Shown one piece after another: positions 7,909-12,156 of a stretch of 12,156 nucleotides of DNA. The notes under the pieces are model-generated. The model had not been told where the DNA came from, made no database searches, and was given only the letters and a program-made list of their open reading frames with translations. Position 1 is the first letter of the stretch, and each line of letters opens with the position of its first letter. This DNA comes from Thalassiosira profunda. Lineage: Eukaryota > Bacillariophyta > Thalassiosirophyceae > Thalassiosirales > Thalassiosiraceae. Position numbers and translations under genes: made by a program. The DNA lies in NCBI GenBank assembly GCA_036939355.1, contig JALLAP010002354.1, positions 1 to 12,156 on the forward strand, read 5' to 3'.

Positions 7909-10900
7909 ATGGCCGCTCCTGCCGCCGAGGATGCCAAGCCCGCCGCCGCGGTGGGCGTCCCCAAGAACCGGACCAAAGACCCCGCCAAGGCCGCGGCCGC
8001 CAAGCGTTTCGAGGACCTCGGCGAGTACGGCTTCTACACGGGCCCGCTCAACGCCGACGGCCAGCGCCACGGGCGCGGCACCATGACCTACGATTCCGGG
8101 AACACCTACGAGGGCGGCTTCAAGGACGATAAGTACCACGGCGACCGCGGCACCTACACGTGGTTCGACGGGGATGTGCACACCGGGCCGTTCGTGAAGG
8201 GAGAGAGGGACGGCATCAGCACCTTCCACTCCGCCTACGGCATTGTCGAGTATTCTGTCTATGAGAAGGGCACCGTGGTGGGGGAGGGCGTCACCTGGAG
8301 CGCCGACCGGAAGACGGCCCACCGCATGCTCGACGGGAAGAAGAAGGAGCTCGTCACCGCCGCCGAGGCACAGAAGCTCGCCGAGAAGTTCTTGCTGCCC
8401 GTCCCCGAACCCTCCAAGGTCACCAAGACTCCGCCCCCGGCGGTGCCGGCAACGACCACCAAGAGCATCGGCTTCATCGGCCGGCTCTTCTCGTCAAGCA
8501 AGGTCGGCGAGGACGGCACCCTCTTCTTCAAGGACTACGGCGAGTGGGGCACCTACGAGGGCGCCGTGAACGCCGACGGGCAGCGAATCGGCCACGGCAC
8601 GATGACCTACGACTCCGGGAACACCTACGAGGGAGGGTTCGCGAACGACAAGTTCGAGGGACCCCGCGGCAAGTACGTATGGGCGGACGGGGACGAGTAC
8701 GAGGGCGAGTGGAAGGACGGGGAGCGCAATGGCATCGGGATCTTCCGCGCGTCGGACGGGAGCGTGGAGTATTCTCCGTACGAGAACGGTTCTCACAAGG
8801 GCGACGGCGTGTGGTGGAGCCCCGACCGGACGGAGGCCAAGAAGATGGTCAACGGGGCGAAGAAGGACGACATTTCGCCGGGCATGGCGGAGGCGATGGC
8901 CAGGGAAAAGTTTAATTTGCCCGTGCCGGAACCGGCGGAGGTGAAGCCCGTGGCGAAGAAGCCGGGCCTCATCGGGCGGCTGTTCGCCAAGAAAAAGGTG
9001 GGGCCGGATGGCAAGATGATGTTCAAGGACAATGGCGAGTGGGGAACGTATGAGGGCGATCTGGACGAGGACAGCAACCGCCAGGGACCTGGAAAGATGA
9101 CCTATGTTAGTGGCAATTCCTACGAGGGAAGCTTCGAGAATGACAAGTACCACGGCGAGAAGGGCATTTACACCTGGTGAGTTGAACGAGTGATTCATTG
9201 CAAGCCTTTTTACAGTGCTATTCACTGACGCCCCTTTACAGGTCGGATGGAGACGTCTACAATGGCGCGTGGAAGTACGGCGAGCGCAACGGCGTTGGCA
9301 TCTTCTGCGCCACCGACGGCAGCGTCGACTACTCCAATTACGACAAGGGAGCCCACGTCGGCGATGGAGTGTGGTGGAACGCCGATCGCACGACAGCCCA
9401 CAAGATGGTCGCTGGCGAAAAGAAGGAGGAAATGCTGCCCGAGGAGGCCGCGAAGTTTGCGCAAGAGAAGTTCAACCTGCCCGTTCCGGAACCGTCGGAG
9501 TCGCTTCCCGCAGCGGTGGTGTCGGCAGCGACGAAGAGTGTCGGCCTCCTCGGAAGATTCTTCGCCACCAGGAAAGTGGGCCCTGATGGTAAGACAATGT
9601 ACAAGGACAACGGCGAATGGGGCACTTACGAAGGAGAGGCCGATGACAGTGGGAACCGCCAGGGCAAAGGCAAGATGATCTACGCCAGCGGCAATGTCTA
9701 CGAAGGCGACTTTGTGAATGACAAGTACCACGGCGAAAAGGGAACGTACACATGGAGCGATGGAGATGTCTACGAGGGCGAGTGGAAAGATGGCGAGCGC
9801 AATGGTACCGGCATCTTCCGCTCCCCCGACGGCCGCGTGGATTACTCAAAGTACGAAAAGGGCGCCCACGTCGGAGACGGGGTGCTCTGGAGCGCCGATC
9901 GCCAGAGCGCCTTCAAGATGGTGGCTGGGAAGAAATCGAGCGAGATCTCGCTGGGCATGGCAGAGAAGCTGGCGAAGGACAAGTTTGACCTGCCAGTCCC
10001 CGAGCCAGCGTCTGCTTCAATAGTGGCTGCTGCATTGACTGAGACAGCCAAAAAGGGCCCGGGCCTTCTTGGGAGACTCTTCTCCAACAGAAAGGTTGGC
10101 CCGGACGGAAAGATGATGTACAAGGACCACGGCGACTGGGGAACCTACGAGGGAGATGTCGATGCTGATGGGAACCGGATCGGCGACGGCACGATGACCT
10201 ACAAGAGTGGCAACACCTACGAGGGCGGGTTTGTCGATGACAAGTTCCATGGAGACAAAGGACGCTACACGTGGACCGACGGCGAGGCCTATGAAGGAGC
10301 GTGGAAGGAGGGAGAACGCAATGGCATTGGCGCCTTTCGCCAGGCCGATGGCAGCGTGGATTACTCCAAGTTCGAGAATGGCACTCACGTTGGAGATGGC
10401 GTGTGGTGGAGCGCCGATCGCAAAGAGGCCAAGAAACTGGTGAATGGCGTCAAGAAAATGGAGATGCTCATCGAGGAAGCCACGACATTTTCGAAGGAAA
10501 AGTTTGATCTTCCCGTTCCTGAAGTCACGGCTGCATCCGCCCCTGCTGCTCGTCCAGCATCCTCGAGACTTGGGTTCTTCAAGGGCCTGTTCAGTTCGAG
10601 CGATGAAGGTGTGGTGGGTCCCGATGGGAAGCTGCAGTTCAAGGACCACGGCGACTGGGGCACCTACGAGGGCGAGTTGGATGCCTCCGGAAAGCGAAGG
10701 GAGGGCCAGGGAGAAATGAAGTACGACAGCGGAGGCTGGTACAAGGGCGCCTTCAAGGACAACAAGTACCATGGCGACAAGGGAACGTACCATTGGGACG
10801 ATGGCGACGAATACGAGGGCGAGTGGAAGGACGGGGAGCGCGACGGCATCGGGATCTTCCGCTCCCGGGATGGCAGCGTGAACTACTCAGAGTACAACAA

Positions 10901-12156
10901 TGGGTCGCACACCGGCGAGGGCATCAGTTGGACCGCAGATCGCAAGACCGCGCACAAGACGAAGGATGGAAAGAACGTCAGCGAGATCTCGCTGGGCCTG
11001 GCCGAAAAGTTTGCACAAGACAAGTTCAGCCTACCCGTTCCTCCTCCATACGAGCCACCTTCCACTGCATCCAAGCCCGGAAGGCTTGGTCGTATTTTCC
11101 GAGGGGGTGCAGCGAAGGCGGAGCCTGCCAAGAAGTTTGGACCTCGTTTTGAAGACTTTGGCGATTCCGGAGTATACTACGAAGGCGAGGTTGTGGGCGG
11201 ATTGCGCCAGGGCGAAGGCAAAATGGTAAGTCTGGGTCACCTGTCTAGCCCTCTCGATCAACAACCGCATTCATGCTCTCACCTCCAATGTCATCTCTTC
11301 AACTGGTGCAGTCATATGACAGCGGAAGCACATACGAAGGAGACTTCAAGAAAGGCAAATTTGATGGCAACAGAGGACGATACCGATGGGAAGATGGCAC
11401 GGAATACGAGGGTTCTTGGAAAGAGGGCGTTTTCGATGGCATTGGCATCTACCGCACCCCAGGCATTGGAGTTGATTACTCCATGTACAAAGAGGGCTAC
11501 GCCACCGGAGTGGGAATATTTTGGGACTCTGACTACGAGAAAGCGTTTTATACGTTCGATGGAGTGAAAAGCACGGAGGAAGTATCTCTGGCCGACGCTG
11601 AAAAGATGTCCAGTACCAAGTTTGGCCTCCCAGTACCTTCCAAGGCACCGCGAGCCTCGTCTCCCAGCAGCGTCGGGCTCATCGGTAGCTTGTTTGCCTC
11701 GAAAAAGATGGGCAAGGATGGCAAGCTTTGGTGCTATGACAATGGCGAATGGGGGATCTACGTGGGAGACCTCGATGCCGATGACAAGCGCCAAGGCAAG
11801 GGCAAGATGACGTACAAAAGTGGCAACACCTACGAGGGCGGTTTTGTCGATGACAAGTACCAAGGGGACAAGGGAGTCTACACCTGGTGAGTGTCGTAGC
11901 GCTCCTCGCAATCGCTTCTTTCCTCCATCTGTTCTCACAGCTGCACCGCTTACTCTCCTCGCCCAGGGCCGATGGAGATGTCTACGAGGGCGAGTGGAAG
12001 GATGGAGAGCGCAACGGCGTTGGCATGTACCGTTCTAGCGAAGGCACCGTCGACTACTCGAGGTACGAAAATGGCGCCCACGTTGGGGAGGGCGTCTGGT
12101 GGAGCGCCGATCGCAAGCAGGCGCACAAGATGATCCGTGGGGAGAAGAAGGAAGAA
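7909..12156 (+). CDS. Giant modular MORN-repeat protein (3' end beyond window)
   Basis: Exons are 7909-9176, 9242-11225, 11312-11886 and 11967 to the edge, giving 1339 residues so far and still open. The ATG at 7909 sits in ACCATGG. A 34-residue Ala/Lys/Pro leader with no signal peptide suggests a cytosolic protein. Then come seven full modules of 165-173 residues and part of an eighth. Each module has about four MORN-like units (WGTYEG...DGxRxGxGxMxY; TYEGxFxxDKxHGxxGxYxW; YEGxWKDGERNGIGIFR; DYSxYExGxHVGDGVWWSADR). They are followed by a helix ending in KFxLPVPEP and a linker with GLLGRLF and KVGPDGKMMYKD. MORN repeats form elongated beta structures that act as scaffolds at membranes, cytoskeleton or basal bodies. 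The helix-LPVPEP-linker units are not part of the usual MORN pattern. The partner and location are unknown. Confidence 0.92.
9177..9241 (+). other. Intron 1 of MORN gene, in module 3 (65 nt, phase 2)
   Basis: The donor CCTG|GTGAGT splits the Trp codon of the motif YTW, and the acceptor is CCTTTACAG|G. Unspliced reading gives TGA at once. Splicing restores YTW-SDGDVYNG, matching the uninterrupted modules. Confidence 0.95.
11226..11311 (+). other. Intron 2 of MORN gene, in module 7 (86 nt, phase 0)
   Basis: The donor is AAAATG|GTAAGT and the acceptor TGGTGCAG|TCA. Splicing joins QGEGKM to SYDSGSTYEG, which is the normal MORN sequence. Unspliced reading loses the repeat pattern in that frame, although it stays open to 11567. 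Confidence 0.94.
11887..11966 (+). other. Intron 3 of MORN gene, in module 8 (80 nt, phase 2)
   Basis: The donor CCTG|GTGAGT again splits the Trp codon of YTW, and the acceptor is TCGCCCAG|G. The result, YTW-ADGDVYEG, fits the module consensus. The nearer CACAG at 11936-11940 would put the next exon out of frame. Position and phase are identical to intron 1 in module 3. Confidence 0.95.

Larger units (their letters stand above)
8011..12156 (+). repeat. Array of eight MORN supermodules
   Basis: Module starts, set at the (K/E)DxGEWG motif, are: M1 8011 (173 aa), M2 8530 (165), M3 9025 (171, contains an intron), M4 9603 (173), M5 10122 (173), M6 10641 (170), M7 11151 (166, contains an intron), M8 11735 (at least 114, contains an intron, cut by the edge). 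M2-M5 are the most alike. M1 is divergent in its third MORN unit (HTGPF in place of YEGEW). M6 has an altered linker ending in KFGPRF, and M7 is the most divergent, with FDGIGIYRTPGIG and a changed DR segment. Outer divergence with inner similarity fits expansion from the middle of the array. Confidence 0.9.

Noticed and set aside
8259..9225. Long antisense open frames across the MORN gene and others
   Set aside because: They arise from GC-rich, repeated codons on the sense strand. They give hydrophobic or Arg-rich low-complexity translations that repeat with the module and have no start context or family features.
11936..11940. Alternative acceptor CACAG for intron 3 of the MORN gene
   Set aside because: It would put the next exon out of frame and break the W-ADGD motif. 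The CAG at 11964-11966 restores the module.
8011..12156. Repeats as a CRISPR array or satellite DNA
   Set aside because: The period is about 510 nt and the repeats are coding, frame-conserved and diverged mainly at synonymous sites. They are protein modules.
1..12156. Bacterial operon or mobile element, tRNA or rRNA genes
   Set aside because: Coding frames are joined by spliceosomal introns and genes alternate in strand. No transposase, integrase, terminal repeats, or tRNA/rRNA sequence was seen.

Overview
The window is nuclear DNA from a eukaryote, most likely a photosynthetic stramenopile or another alga with a red-derived secondary plastid. Three things point there. Six spliceosomal introns of 65-95 nt have GTRAG donors and CAG acceptors. 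The first gene begins with a signal peptide ending in an ASAFAP-type plastid-import motif. The genome is compact and gene-dense, with no bacterial operon structure. The exact lineage cannot be settled from this sequence.

Layout, left to right. (1) 62-1485 (+): LL-diaminopimelate aminotransferase (DapL) with a bipartite plastid presequence and one intron. (2) 1650-3309 (+): a protein with a long polar N-terminal half, an NLS-like basic patch and a four-helix membrane domain that may be COPI-associated/TVP15-like. (3) 3346-4990 (-): a secreted or lumenal cysteine-rich protein whose two halves lie in different frames, so a short intron or a one-base indel is needed near 4115-4201. (4) 5326-6238 (+): a leucine-rich-repeat protein with a coiled coil and a tryptophan/arginine-rich C-terminal helix. 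(5) 6260-7474 (-): a CIR1-like nuclear protein with a CIR N-terminal domain, a zinc knuckle and an RS/basic tail. (6) 7909 to the right edge (+): a very large MORN-repeat protein made of modules of about 165-173 residues. Seven modules are complete and the eighth runs off the window.

Gene orientation alternates. Genes 2/3 and 4/5 converge, with only 36 and 21 nt between stop codons, so their 3' UTRs almost certainly overlap. Genes 3/4 and 5/6 diverge from shared upstream regions of 335 and 434 bp. The genes do not form one pathway: lysine biosynthesis, membrane trafficking, secretion, LRR scaffolding, RNA or transcription control and MORN scaffolding simply sit side by side.

The most interesting object is the MORN array. 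Each module combines about four MORN-like units with a conserved helix ending in KFxLPVPEP and a linker carrying GLLGRLF and VGPDGK motifs. Two modules have an intron at exactly the same codon and phase, and non-neighbouring modules share nearly identical DNA stretches, so the array carries a record of module duplication and homogenisation.
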